A stretch of 64,000 bases of DNA from Streptomonospora nanhaiensis. Lineage in GTDB: Bacteria > Actinomycetota > Actinomycetes > Streptosporangiales > Streptosporangiaceae. The stretch spans positions 5,332,001-5,396,000 of the forward strand of contig NZ_CP113264.1 in the NCBI RefSeq assembly GCF_026642255.1, in the 5' to 3' direction. Positions 9,801-17,546 of the stretch are shown in pieces; the stretch's first letter is position 1; each line of letters starts with the position of its first letter. Position numbers and translations under genes: made by a program. A model generated the notes under the pieces. The model worked only from the letters and a program-made list of their open reading frames with translations. It had not been told where the DNA came from and searched no databases.

Positions 9801-10217
9801 GAGGCTCTGCTGGAGGTCGCGGGTCGCGTTGCGCTGCTCCTCCATCTCCTGCCGGAGGTCGTCCGACCGCCGCGCGGGGTCGGCGTTGTCGGAGATGTAC
9901 ACCGCGCTCGCGGTGCGCTCGCGGCCCAACTGGTTGGCCAGCTGCACGATGAGGACGCCGATCTCGGCGCGGTCCTCGATGTGCGCGTGGGTGACGGTGG
10001 AGACCGCTGCCTCGTAGACCCTCAGTCCGCCGAGCGCGAGCGCCACGGCGGTGGGGATGACGATGAGGGCCACCAGCCGGGAGCGCACCCGCCAGTTGCG
10101 TGGCTGCCACCGTTTGGCTCTGCGCTGGGGCGCGGCGTCGGCGTTTTCGGCCTGCGCCGCCGCGCTCTGAGCGCTGGCCCCGTCTTTTGTCGCTCGTGTC
10201 GACACGGACCCTCGCAA
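6825..10217 (-). CDS. cvnA: Conservon sensor histidine kinase-like protein CvnA
   Basis: A 1130-residue membrane sensor. In order it shows a basic cytosolic start, a membrane helix near residues 48-68, an extracytoplasmic helical domain of the nitrate/nitrite-sensor (NIT) type to about residue 350, a second membrane helix (about 355-378), HAMP, a dimerisation helix with QLDHLATRMRR, and a HATPase domain with ELVENATSFSP (N box), DSGIGM (G1) and GGGTTAHV (G2). From about residue 680 to the end it is a long, low-complexity, probably disordered tail rich in Gly, Asp, Ser and Pro, with repeated D-T-G/S-x-F-R-R-P units. TTG at 10217 gives the longest form; GTG at 10205, just after GCGAGGG, is equally plausible. 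Confidence 0.9.
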   Translation of the reverse strand: MRGSVSTRATKDGASAQSAAAQAENADAAPQRRAKRWQPRNWRVRSRLVALIVIPTAVALALGGLRVYEAAVSTVTHAHIEDRAEIGVLIVQLANQLGRERTASAVYISDNADPARRSDDLRQEMEEQRNATRDLQQSLTARLDDIGEVEGSLANNRLTGMRSQIATLDALRTEVDETRITVLPVVTKYRTVSRALTEFNQTIADDTGDTALRESVRTLTALSNARDQLSYETALMSHSLARDSMTGGISEAIDSSRARYENEISNFVQAASTEQRAVFDEHFTGLEVSQVSTMRMRVMYRAERDDPLTGVTANDGPDAYKDIADVALERLQTVEEEIAEGIAAEANDLRAGAMMRALTDLLVVALVLLAVFVLTSLVVRSLVRPLRTLEDGARRVAERDLPDAINRMQEAGSVPEAVKVTPIEVESNDEIGEVARAFDDVHRVALTLASDEAALRSNVNAMFVNLSRRSQTLVERQLRLIDGLEQSEQDSDRLSDLFQLDHLATRMRRNNENLLVLSGQDNTRKWAQPVPLVDVLRGAVSEVEQYERVNVRAPSHISVLGRPVNDVIHLVAELVENATSFSPHDTEVLVSAKTLDNGGVQVDVTDSGIGMAPEDLAAINARLAAPPVIDVAVSRRMGLFVVSRLAHRHGVKLSLEEAHGGGTTAHVTFPPDLLITPVEGQHALGVADSRPELTSGAPDTFADAQAAFASSPAASEPGDPWQTQGADSGAGDFGGLPKRQPGTVRSDEHPPSGQDLWQSSGSDVWGTAKGSGTTGADAGANGRPVVDPYDTPEDDDRGPKPETGGRSLFDPAPRSDAGSDSPFRDNGSADRSSDTGAFGRPADTGSFRRPVTDTSAFRRPAGAADSYDAFGNTGSASQSGGQSERSVFGRDEGAGRDAGAHERPAAPARGDDTETFPAVASDWNAGTQQPQAPSSNETGNWRSGGGDTREGYGSTAYLSRRYGGTQGPNNTVVPPSPSGEDNDSLPIFDAIESNWFKRRTGGPTVDTTETGPIQQVDPNQDRRAQPTRSAQRPQPAANGQDTRSEQEWNSAADRGWKAARTAAEPLAGGLTTSGLPKRVPKANLVPGTAPKPENFKQMPTRSADRVRNRFSGFQKGVRDGRNQLGEGTEE

Positions 10218-10679
10218 CCTTTCGTGTCACCGCCTCGAGCGGTTGGTTGGACCCCAGGGGCCGACCACTCCGGCCGAAGACTCTTCGGGGAAAAACGGTG
10301 GGGACCACGTGGGCCACCGAACCAGGAGCGGTGGGGAATGTGGGGAGATGTGAAGACTGTCCGCCGGACTCGCCTGGGAGGAGAGGCTGCGCGCACCCAA
10401 AAGCTTCAGGAGGTGCGCGTGCGGTGGATAGCGTACCAATGCGTGCGAAGGTATCGCTTCCGCCGTTTGACGGCGATGGACAAGATCATCTTCGTCCGCC
10501 TAGCAGCATAATGCCCTCAATGTCGGCATTATGGCTAATCCCCCAGGTCAGACATAGCGACCGAAACCCACTCAGGTGGCCAGGTAACTTTTTGGACACA
10601 CCACCAGCTTCCCCATCAAGACTCCCCCGACATGACATCGTGACAAGACGTAGACGCAGGTCCTGAGGAGGAAGCGGAG
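10218..10679. promoter_or_regulatory. Divergent control region of cvnA and the M15 peptidase gene
   Basis: No gene is visible in these 462 bases, which must carry the promoters of cvnA (leftward) and the peptidase gene (rightward). A 9-bp perfect inverted repeat, CATAATGCC (10507-10515) and GGCATTATG (10525-10533), with a 9-base spacer, lies in an unusually AT-rich stretch and looks like a regulator site. I could not assign convincing -35/-10 boxes. Confidence 0.4.
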
Positions 10680-11969
10680 ATGCGTGCATCGCCTTGCCCC
10701 GGTGCGGCTACCGTGCGCAGCGGAACGCATTCGGACGGTCCGGTCCCAGGAAGGGAAGCCGCCTCCCGGAACCGGTCCATTTCGGTCACCGCCGCACTTC
10801 CGCTGGGTCTCCTGGCCCTTCTCGCCCTGTCCGCGACCCCGGGGGCCGCAGCCGACGACACGACCGGGGCGGCCACCCTCGGGGACGTGCGCGTCGAACT
10901 GGCCGAACTGCGCGCGGGCACAGAGGTCCTACGACAGGAGGCCCTCGGCAAGATCGAGCGCTACGCGGAGGAGAGCGAGCGCCTGGAGGAGTTGGCCGAA
11001 CGGAGCGCCGAGGCGGCCGAGCGCGCGGACGCCGCCGGCGAGCGCGGCGAGGAGGCCAGGATCGCCGCCGCCCGCCAGGCGGCGGCCGTCTACATGGGCG
11101 CCGACGTGGGACCGGTGCACGCGTGGGGCGGGTCCGAGGGCCCCTCGGGCATGCTCGAACGCGGAGCCCTCCTGCACGTACTGGGGGAGCACAGGGCCGC
11201 CGAGCTGGACCGCGCAGGGGCTGCGCGGGTCGTGGCCGACACCGTCGACGGCCTGGCCGAGACCGCCGAGCGGGAGCAGGCGGAGGCGGTGGAGGCAGCG
11301 GCGGCGGCCCGCGAGGAGGCTGTGGAGGCCGTCACGGCCCAGGAGGAGCGGACCGCATGGCTCCTGGAGGAGCAGACCCGCCTGGAGGCCCGGCTCGCGG
11401 AGGTCGGCGACGCGGGGGGCAGGGAGCGGCGCCGTGAGGAGACCCTGCGCAACGCGCGCGCGGCGTTGTCATCCACCGATGGAGACAACGGTGAACGGAA
11501 CAATGCCAGCGATGACAGAAACGGCCGGGAAGCGCGGCAATCGCCCGCCGCGGACACGGGGTGCGCGCGGGGGGAGGCCGCGGCCCATGCCAACGGCCGC
11601 ATGCCGGAGTCGGTGCTGTGCCCCCTCCCCCAGCCCGGCGAACGGCTGCGGGCCGACGCCGCCGAGGCCTTCATAGAGCTCGACGGCGCCTACCGCGAGA
11701 CGTTCGGCCGCCCCATGTGCGTGACCGACTCCTACCGCCCCTACCACGAGCAGGTGAGCCTGTTCCACGAGATGGTGCCCGGCATGGCCGCGCGCCCGGG
11801 CACCAGCCGGCACGGGCTGGGTGTGGCCGTGGACCTGTGCGGGGGCGTGCACGAGGCGGGGTCCCCCGAACACGAGTGGATGCTGGCCCATGCCCCCGGG
11901 TACGGCTGGGACAACCCGCCCTGGGCGCGCGGCGGGTTCGAGCCCTGGCACTGGGAGTTCACGCCCTGA
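10680..11969 (+). CDS. Secreted coiled-coil protein with M15 D,D-carboxypeptidase-like domain
   Basis: A 429-residue exported peptidoglycan hydrolase candidate. Residues 35-60 form a signal sequence (LPLGLLALLALSATPGAAA). Residues 65-250 are an Ala/Glu-rich coiled coil, followed by a charged linker. Residues 290-429 form an M15/VanY-like domain with SYRPYHEQ, SRHGLGVAVD (the zinc site S-x-H-x6-D) and the closing EPWHWEF histidine. The fold predicts cleavage of D-Ala-containing cross-links or termini outside the membrane. The start is ATG at 10680 behind a strong GAGGAGGAAGCGGAG. The domain plan resembles the gene at 19199. Coiled coil plus hydrolase recalls RipA- or FtsEX-activated enzymes, but no FtsX partner is nearby. 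Confidence 0.88.
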   Translation: MRASPCPGAATVRSGTHSDGPVPGREAASRNRSISVTAALPLGLLALLALSATPGAAADDTTGAATLGDVRVELAELRAGTEVLRQEALGKIERYAEESERLEELAERSAEAAERADAAGERGEEARIAAARQAAAVYMGADVGPVHAWGGSEGPSGMLERGALLHVLGEHRAAELDRAGAARVVADTVDGLAETAEREQAEAVEAAAAAREEAVEAVTAQEERTAWLLEEQTRLEARLAEVGDAGGRERRREETLRNARAALSSTDGDNGERNNASDDRNGREARQSPAADTGCARGEAAAHANGRMPESVLCPLPQPGERLRADAAEAFIELDGAYRETFGRPMCVTDSYRPYHEQVSLFHEMVPGMAARPGTSRHGLGVAVDLCGGVHEAGSPEHEWMLAHAPGYGWDNPPWARGGFEPWHWEFTP

Positions 11970-11993
11970 CGGCGGTCCCGGCCCCGGCGCCGC

Positions 11994-12668
11994 TCAGACC
12001 TGGGAGCCGACCCGGACCTCGAAGGTCCCCAGGACGCCCGCGTCCACGAACAGTTCGTCGTCCTCGTCCAGGCGCGGGGTGGAGACGGGCAGGAGGACGC
12101 GCATCCGGCCCGCTCCGGAGGGGCCCGACACCAGCCAGGCGTCGGCCGGGTCCGCGATCCCCCGGCCGACCTCCCTGTCGTCCACCGAGGCGCTCAGCTC
12201 CAGCGGCGCCCCCGGCACCTCGTCGGCGGTGGTCAGGACGGGCCCCAGGCTCAGCTGCACCGCGGCTCCGCCCTCGTCCAGCCACAGGCAGGCGGGTGTG
12301 TAGGCGCTCGCCGGACCGTCGCCGCCGGCGACGGCCGCCACGCCCACCAGCGCCGTCCGCGCGGCGGGCGGGACCGCGTCGTCCGAGCCCTGCACGAGCT
12401 CCGGGTGGATCTCCCACACCTCGCCGCCGACCAGGGCCGGCACCAGGGCCGTGGGGGTCACCGGTGCGCACATGCGCGCCTCCGGCTCGACGATGATCTC
12501 GACCGGCGCGGCGGCGGCCCGCCCGCCGGCCGCGGCCAGGGCGTCGCCGCCCGCCGCGAGCAGGTCCGCCAGGCCGCCGGGGTCGGGACTGCCCAGCACG
12601 TCCCCGTCCTCCAGCACCCCGACGCGCTCGCCCCCGCCACTCGGCGAGAGATAGGTCACCCAGCGCAT
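11994..12668 (-). CDS. Degenerate fumarylacetoacetate-hydrolase-fold protein
   Basis: A 224-residue protein of uncertain role. The N-terminus MRWVTYLSPSGGGERVGVLE and the segment LGPVLTTADEVPGAPLEL match the FAH family pattern (R-V-G-V-x-DG early, GP-x-L-x-T-x-DE-x later). The middle block that normally binds the metal, the E-x-E pair and the Y-x-x-x-N-D-x-S-A-R-D segment, is not recognisable; it is replaced by WEIHPELVQG and a Pro/Ala-rich stretch. It may be a non-catalytic FAH-like protein. The start is ATG at 12668 with AAGGAGAAGCGC upstream, which removes an open N-terminal extension. It lies 35 bases downstream of the small zinc-finger gene and probably shares its transcript. Confidence 0.6.
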   Translation of the reverse strand: MRWVTYLSPSGGGERVGVLEDGDVLGSPDPGGLADLLAAGGDALAAAGGRAAAAPVEIIVEPEARMCAPVTPTALVPALVGGEVWEIHPELVQGSDDAVPPAARTALVGVAAVAGGDGPASAYTPACLWLDEGGAAVQLSLGPVLTTADEVPGAPLELSASVDDREVGRGIADPADAWLVSGPSGAGRMRVLLPVSTPRLDEDDELFVDAGVLGTFEVRVGSQV

Positions 12669-12703
12669 GCGCTTCTCCTTTTCCACGCGGGAGCGGAAGC
12701 GCC

Positions 12704-12928
12704 TCAGAGGACAGCGGTCGGGCTGTGCTCCTTGCCCGTCCCGGCGCACCCCCGGCACGGCTCGTCGACCCTGAGCCAGACGATCACACCGCTCCCGTCC
12801 CGGTGCGGCCGCTCGGGCCGCCACCATCCCGTTCCGGAACAGAACCGGCACTCGACGCCGTCCTGGTCGCACCACCCGCACGACGAAATCGCGCACCGGG
12901 TGTGTGTCGGTCCCCGCATCGGCTCCAT
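12704..12928 (-). CDS. Small DnaJ-type zinc-finger protein
   Basis: A 74-residue protein with two copies of the CxxCxGxG motif of the DnaJ cysteine-rich domain: CRFCSGTG, near residues 25-32, and CRGCAGTG, near residues 60-67. A leading CGWC pair and C-A-I-S-S-C add further cysteines. Two CxxC pairs could bind one zinc. There is no J domain or other DnaJ part. The ATG at 12928 is preceded by GGAGACGGTGGGAG, a credible ribosome site, and an alternative ATG lies three codons on. Such stand-alone proteins are common but uncharacterised in actinomycetes; a role in protein folding or binding is only a guess. Confidence 0.65.
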   Translation of the reverse strand: MEPMRGPTHTRCAISSCGWCDQDGVECRFCSGTGWWRPERPHRDGSGVIVWLRVDEPCRGCAGTGKEHSPTAVL

Positions 12929-13049
12929 GCGCTCCCACCGTCTCCAGCGAAATCGCGACCAGCCTTGCACAGCGGTGGTACGCGAGTCCAGCCGGGCCGG
13001 GGGCGAACCGCCGGGTCAGAGGCGCTTCGCGGGGCGTCGCGGCGCGGGG

Positions 13050-14084
13050 TCAGCCGGACTCGCGCACCACCAGGTGGGTGTCGAGGGTGACCGTCTCGGC
13101 CTCGACCGTGCGGGGGATCGCCACGTCGACGAGCAGTCGCGCCATCTCCCGGCCCATCTGGACCGTGGGCTGGTGGATGGTGCTGAGCGGCGGGTCGCTG
13201 TGCTGGGCCATGACCGTGTCGTCGTAGCCCACCAGGGCCACGTCGTCGGGCACCCGCAGCCCGCGCTCGCGCAGCACGCGCATGCCGCCGATGGCCATCA
13301 TGTCGGAGCCCGCGAACACGGCGTCCGGCGCCGGACCGGTGTCCAGGAGGCGCGCCATGGCCTCGGCTCCCCCCTCCACGCTGAAGTCCCCGCGGACCAC
13401 GAGGCGCTCGTCCACCTCGATCCCGGCCGAGGCCATGACGTCGCGGTAGCCGCGAAGGCGCTCCTGGCCGGCGTTCATGTCCAGCGATCCGGTGATGGTG
13501 GCCACCCTGCGGTGACCGCGGTCCAGCAGGTACCGGGTGGCCGCGCGGGCGCCGCCGTAGTTGTCGATGTCCACGCAGTACGGGGCGGGCTGGTCCGGGG
13601 AGTGGGGGCGGCCGCCGTGCACGACCGGCACGCCCGCCTCGGCCAGGCGCGTGGAGAGCGGGTCGTCGCGGTGCTGGGACACCAGGAGCGCCCCGTCCAC
13701 GTGGAACCCGCTGAGGTAGTCGCCCACGCGCTTGTGCTCGGCCTCGGTACGTGCCGTGGTCAGCATCAGCTGGAGGTCGCGCTCGTGCAGGACCGAGCTG
13801 ACGCCGCGGATGATGTCGGCGAAGAAGGGGTCCGCGAACAACCGGTCGCGCGGTTCGGAGACGACCAGCGCGATCGTGTCCGTGCGCCGGGTGACCAGGG
13901 TGCGCGCGGCCTGGTTCGGACTGTAGCCCAGTTCGGCGATCGCGTTGTGCACGGCTTCCCGGGTGTGCGGACTCACCTGGGCGGAGCCGTTGATCACCCG
14001 GGAGACGGTACCGCGGCCGACCCCGGCCCGCTCCGCCACCATCTCCAGGGTCGGACGCTGCCGACCGCCACCGCTCTTGGCCAC
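13050..14084 (-). CDS. LacI-family repressor, probable CebR-type regulator
   Basis: A 344-residue LacI/GalR regulator. The N-terminal helix-turn-helix reads TLEMVAERAGVGRGTVSRVI with the hinge helix N-x-A-A-R-T-L, followed by a type I periplasmic-binding-like sugar domain (SDMMAIGGMRVLRERGL, VGYDDTVMA). I chose GTG at 14084 because a clear GAGGGAG ribosome site precedes it and it gives the standard length; an in-frame ATG at 14165 would add 27 Pro/Arg-rich residues. It lies just downstream of the GH1 glucosidase gene, whose upstream region has a perfect CebR-like operator, so cellobiose or cello-oligosaccharide sensing is inferred. Confidence 0.88.
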   Translation of the reverse strand: MAKSGGGRQRPTLEMVAERAGVGRGTVSRVINGSAQVSPHTREAVHNAIAELGYSPNQAARTLVTRRTDTIALVVSEPRDRLFADPFFADIIRGVSSVLHERDLQLMLTTARTEAEHKRVGDYLSGFHVDGALLVSQHRDDPLSTRLAEAGVPVVHGGRPHSPDQPAPYCVDIDNYGGARAATRYLLDRGHRRVATITGSLDMNAGQERLRGYRDVMASAGIEVDERLVVRGDFSVEGGAEAMARLLDTGPAPDAVFAGSDMMAIGGMRVLRERGLRVPDDVALVGYDDTVMAQHSDPPLSTIHQPTVQMGREMARLLVDVAIPRTVEAETVTLDTHLVVRESG

Positions 14085-14111
14085 TTCGAGGCTCCCTCTG
14101 GGGTTCGTGTT

Positions 14112-14143
14112 CCGCCGCCCCGGGGCGGGCCCCGGGGCGGCGG
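14112..14143 (-). terminator. Strong hairpin between the beta-glucosidase and LacI genes
   Basis: Perfect 14-bp arms CCGCCGCCCCGGGG (14112-14125) and CCCCGGGGCGGCGG (14130-14143) with a 4-base loop. It separates the glucosidase from the regulator gene, so the regulator probably has its own promoter or receives only read-through. Confidence 0.7.
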
Positions 14144-14262
14144 TGTGTTCGACGGACGCTCTCATGGTGTCGTCCCGCCGGGAACGACGGTGTGGGGCGC
14201 CCCGGAGGACGCCCCACTGCCGTCCGCGGCCCACCGGGCCGCCGGCGCCTGTACGCCCGCGC

Positions 14263-15678
14263 CTACCGCTCGGGGAACCGGCCCGTCCCAGCAAGTGTGG
14301 CGTACCAGAGCCCGCTGTCCTTGACGGTCCTGCGCTGGGTCTCGTAGTCGACGTGCACGATCCCGAACCGGCGGGAGTATCCCCACGCCCACTCGAAGTT
14401 GTCCAGGAGCGACCATGCGAAGTACCCGCGCAGGGGGATCCCGGCGCGGACGGCCTCTCCGGCGGCCCTCAGGTGGCCCTCGTAGTAGTCGGTGCGCTCG
14501 GTGTCGTGGACCCGCCCGTCCTCGGTCACGGTGTCCTCGAAGGCGCAGCCGTTCTCGGTGACGTAGAGGTCGATGCCGCCGCTCTCACCGGCCAGGCGCT
14601 GGAGCACGTCGTACAGCCCGGTGGGGTCGATCTCCCATCCCATGTGGGTGACGGGGAGCCCCTGGGAGACGTGCACCTCCTCCGGGTCCGAGGCCAGCCA
14701 GGCGTTCCCGCCCTCGCCGCTGACCAGTTCGGGGTCCAGCCCCTTGGCGGAGGCGGCGACGAACTCCGGCGAGTAGTAGTTCACACCGAGGAAGTCCAGC
14801 GGCGCGGAGATGGTCTCCAGGTCTCCGTCGGAGACGAAGGAGAAGTCGCTGATCTCGGCGAGGTCCTCCAGGACGTCCGCCGGGTAGCGCCCCTTGAAGA
14901 GCGGGTCGGTGAAGATCCGGTTGCGCACCCCGTCCGCGCGGCGCGCGGCGCGGGCGTCGGCCGCGGTGGGGCCGTGGGGGCGGATGACCGCCTGGTTGTG
15001 GGCCAGCCCGACCTTGGCCGGGTGCCCCGTGGAGCGGATGGCCTCCACCGCCAGGCCGTGGCCGAGCAGCAGGTGGTGGGTGGCGGCCACGGCCTGGGCC
15101 GCGTCCTTGTGGCCGGGCGCGTGGTGGCCGTTGTGGTAGCCGAGGAAGGCCGAGCACCAGGGCTCGTTGATGGTCATCCAGTGGCCGACGCGGTCGCCGA
15201 GGGCCTCGGCGACGACCTGGGCGTAGTCGCGGAAGCGGTAGGCGGTGTCGCGGGCGGGCCAGCCCCCGGCGTCCTCCAGCGGCTGGGGCAGGTCCCAGTG
15301 GTACAGGGTCGCCCAGGGCTGGACCCCGGCCTCCAGGAGGGAGTCGACGAGGCGGTCGTAGAAGTCGATCCCGGCCTGGTTGACGGCGCCGGAGCCCTCG
15401 GGGACGATCCGCGGCCACGCCACGGAGAAGCGGTACGCCCCGAGGTTCATCTCCTTCATGAGCGCGACGTCTTCGGCGTAGCGGTGGTAGTGGTCGTCGG
15501 CGGGGTCACCGGTGTCGCCGCCCAGGACCTTGCCGGGTGTCTCGGCGAAGGTGTCCCAGATGCTGCGGCCCCGGCCGTCCTCGGTGGTGGCGCCTTCGAT
15601 CTGGAACGAGGCGGTCGCCGCCCCCCAGAGGAAGCCCTCGGGGAAATCGTTGCGGTTGCTCACTTCTTCGGTACGCAC
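14263..15678 (-). CDS. GH1 beta-glucosidase
   Basis: A 471-residue cytosolic family 1 glycoside hydrolase that splits imported cellobiose or other beta-glucosides. It begins with FPEGFLWGAATASFQIEGA, the family signature. The acid/base is Glu172 in TINEPW and the nucleophile is Glu375 in VTENG. The length is standard and there is no signal peptide. The start is either GTG at 15678 (MRTEEVSNRN), which lies immediately after GGAAGG, or GTG at 15663. A perfect TGGGAGCGCTCCCA operator lies 26 bases upstream of the GTG. The usual CebEFG transporter genes are not in the window. Confidence 0.94.
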   Translation of the reverse strand: MRTEEVSNRNDFPEGFLWGAATASFQIEGATTEDGRGRSIWDTFAETPGKVLGGDTGDPADDHYHRYAEDVALMKEMNLGAYRFSVAWPRIVPEGSGAVNQAGIDFYDRLVDSLLEAGVQPWATLYHWDLPQPLEDAGGWPARDTAYRFRDYAQVVAEALGDRVGHWMTINEPWCSAFLGYHNGHHAPGHKDAAQAVAATHHLLLGHGLAVEAIRSTGHPAKVGLAHNQAVIRPHGPTAADARAARRADGVRNRIFTDPLFKGRYPADVLEDLAEISDFSFVSDGDLETISAPLDFLGVNYYSPEFVAASAKGLDPELVSGEGGNAWLASDPEEVHVSQGLPVTHMGWEIDPTGLYDVLQRLAGESGGIDLYVTENGCAFEDTVTEDGRVHDTERTDYYEGHLRAAGEAVRAGIPLRGYFAWSLLDNFEWAWGYSRRFGIVHVDYETQRRTVKDSGLWYATLAGTGRFPER

Positions 15679-15703
15679 CTTCCGTGACGAGGGGACATCG
15701 TTG

Positions 15704-15717
15704 TGGGAGCGCTCCCA
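15704..15717. promoter_or_regulatory. CebR-type operator TGGGAGCGCTCCCA
   Basis: A perfect 14-bp palindrome identical to the consensus of the Streptomyces cellobiose/cellotriose repressor CebR (established knowledge). It lies just upstream of the beta-glucosidase start, followed by an AT-rich stretch. The LacI-type gene at 13050-14084 is the natural binder. Confidence 0.88.
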
Positions 15718-15783
15718 TAAAACAAACAGAGTAGTACCCCGATGTCAATCGACCGGATGCAGGCCGAAACCCAACCGTTACGC

Positions 15784-15814
15784 GGGGGCGCCTGCGCCGC
15801 GCGCGGGCGCCCCC
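15784..15814 (-). terminator. Terminator of the metNIQ operon
   Basis: Arms GGGGGCGCC (15784-15792) and GGCGCCCCC (15806-15814) lie 10 bases beyond the metQ stop on the coding strand. The arms are 9 bp and perfect. Confidence 0.65.
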
Positions 15815-15823
15815 GGGGGGGGC

Positions 15824-16693
15824 TCAGTCCTCGGAGGCCCCGCCGCCGACGGGGAGCACGATGCCCTCCCAGCGCTCCTCCATGAACCGGCGCACCTCGT
15901 CGCTGTGCAGCAGCTCGTCGAGCCTGACCACGTCCTCGGCGTCGGCGTCCTCGGACCGCACGACCAGGCCGTTGGCGTACTGGTTGTCCTCGGTGCCCTC
16001 CCAGGCGAGGGCGTTGGCCGTCGCGGGCAGGTCCGCCTCCAGGGCGTAGTTGCCGTTCACGACGGCCGCGTCCAGGTCCTGGAGCGAGCGCGGCAGCTGG
16101 GCGGCCTCCACCGGCGTGACGGTGAGGTCGAGGGGGTTCTCCTCGATGTCGTCGACCGAGGGGGCGCTCCCGCCGGTGTCGGCGAGCGTGATCACGTCCT
16201 CGGCGGCCAGGAGCTCCAGGGCGCGCCCCATGTTCGAGGTGTCGTTGGGGACGCCCACCTCTCCGCCCTCGGGCAGGTCGGCCAGGTCCGTGAGCTCCTG
16301 CGAGTAGACGCCGAACGCCTCCAGGTGCACGTCCGACACGTAGCTCAGGTCCGCGTCGGGGTTGCCCTCCAGGTACTCGTCCAGGAAGGGCGCCGTCTGG
16401 TAGTAGTTCACGTCCAGCTCGCCCTCCGCCAGGGCGGCGTTGGGCTGGTTGTAGTCGGTGTACACCACCACGTCCAGGTTCAGGCCCGCGTCCGCCGCCA
16501 GGTTCTCGTCGACGAACTCCAGGATCTCCGCGTGCGGCATCGGCGTGGCGCCGATCCGCAGCGTCGTCAGCCCCTCGGCGTCCGTGCCCTCCTGGGCCCG
16601 CTCGCTGGGGCTGCCGCAGGCCGCCAGCACGGCCGCGGCCAACCCCGCGGCGGCGGCCCCCCGCGCCACTCGTGCCCTCGTACTCCCGGTCAT
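15824..16693 (-). CDS. metQ: Methionine ABC transporter substrate-binding lipoprotein
   Basis: A 289-residue NlpA/MetQ family lipoprotein that captures methionine outside the membrane. A signal peptide ends in the lipobox LAAC, with Cys at about residue 26. The mature part opens with LRIGATPMPHAEILEF, the typical MetQ start, followed by NYYQTAPFLDEYL and the C-terminal block with GLVVRSED. It is third in the metN-metI-metQ operon; an 11-bp hairpin separates it from metI, which may let metQ be made at a different level. Confidence 0.93.
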   Translation of the reverse strand: MTGSTRARVARGAAAAGLAAAVLAACGSPSERAQEGTDAEGLTTLRIGATPMPHAEILEFVDENLAADAGLNLDVVVYTDYNQPNAALAEGELDVNYYQTAPFLDEYLEGNPDADLSYVSDVHLEAFGVYSQELTDLADLPEGGEVGVPNDTSNMGRALELLAAEDVITLADTGGSAPSVDDIEENPLDLTVTPVEAAQLPRSLQDLDAAVVNGNYALEADLPATANALAWEGTEDNQYANGLVVRSEDADAEDVVRLDELLHSDEVRRFMEERWEGIVLPVGGGASED

Positions 16694-16748
16694 CGCTGTC
16701 TCCTTCCTCGTCGGTCAGAAAAATCGGGGGGTCGGGGGGAGTGCGGGA

Positions 16749-16773
16749 GGGGGCGGGCCCGCGGCCCGCCCCC
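16749..16773 (-). terminator. Intra-operon hairpin between metI and metQ
   Basis: Perfect 11-bp arms GGGGGCGGGCC (16749-16759) and GGCCCGCCCCC (16763-16773) with a 3-base loop, in the 109-base gap between metI and metQ. It is probably an mRNA-stabilising or partial-termination element that tunes binding protein against permease. Confidence 0.55.
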
Positions 16774-16802
16774 GGGGTCGCCGGCCGTCGGACGGGACCC
16801 GG

Positions 16803-17546
16803 TCAGCGCCGTGACAGGCGGCGCACCAGCAGGTCGCCGATGCTCTGCGCGATCTGGACGATCACGATCAGCAGGATGACGGTGGCCCACAGGTAGTGGT
16901 CGTTGAACCGCTGGTAGCCCTCGCGGATGGCCAGGTCCCCCAGTCCCCCGCCGCCGATGGCGCCCGCCATCGCGGAGTAGGAGATGAGGGCGACCACGGT
17001 CATCACCAGGCCCGCGATCAGGCCGGGCAGGGCCTCGGGCAGCAGCACCTTGCCCACGATCGTGAAGCGCCGGGTGCCCATCGCGTGCGCGGCCTCGACG
17101 ACGCCGCGGTCGACCTCCCGCAGGGAGGTCTCCACCAGGCGGGCGAAGAACGGGATGGCGCCGATGCTCAGGGGCACGATCGCCGCGGTCGGGCCCAGGG
17201 TGGTGCCCACCAGGAAGCGGGTCAGGGAGAGCACCGCCACCATCAGGACGATGAACGGGAGCGAGCGGCCGATGTTGACGACCGCGCTCAGGACGGCGCG
17301 CACGGCCGGCGCCGGGGTCAGCCCTCCCCGGTCCGTGGACACCAGGAGCACGCCCAGCGGCAGGCCGACCAGCACGCTGATGAGCGTCGCCCACACCACC
17401 ATGTAGACGGTGTCCTGGGTGCCCAGCCACAGGCTGGGCCACATGTTCGGCCAGTCCTGGACGAACGCGACGATCGCGCCCCAGGCGCTGCCGCCGTCGG
17501 CCGCGGACGCCGCGAGGGTGGGGGCGTCGGTGGGGTTGGTCATCAC
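16803..17546 (-). CDS. metI: Methionine ABC transporter permease
   Basis: A 247-residue membrane permease of the MetI family with five or six hydrophobic helices. The coupling-helix region EAAHAMGTRRFTIVGKVLLPEALPGL (about residues 150-175) contains the EAA-type motif contacted by MetN. The GTG at 17546 and the ATG at 17543 are adjacent; the ATG overlaps the metN stop (ATGA), and GGAGG lies upstream. It imports D- or L-methionine together with MetN and MetQ. Confidence 0.94.
   Translation of the reverse strand: MMTNPTDAPTLAASAADGGSAWGAIVAFVQDWPNMWPSLWLGTQDTVYMVVWATLISVLVGLPLGVLLVSTDRGGLTPAPAVRAVLSAVVNIGRSLPFIVLMVAVLSLTRFLVGTTLGPTAAIVPLSIGAIPFFARLVETSLREVDRGVVEAAHAMGTRRFTIVGKVLLPEALPGLIAGLVMTVVALISYSAMAGAIGGGGLGDLAIREGYQRFNDHYLWATVILLIVIVQIAQSIGDLLVRRLSRR

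Noticed and set aside
14085-14165. ATG at 14165 as the LacI start
   Set aside because: It adds 27 Pro/Arg-rich residues before the helix-turn-helix and has a weaker ribosome site than GTG at 14084.
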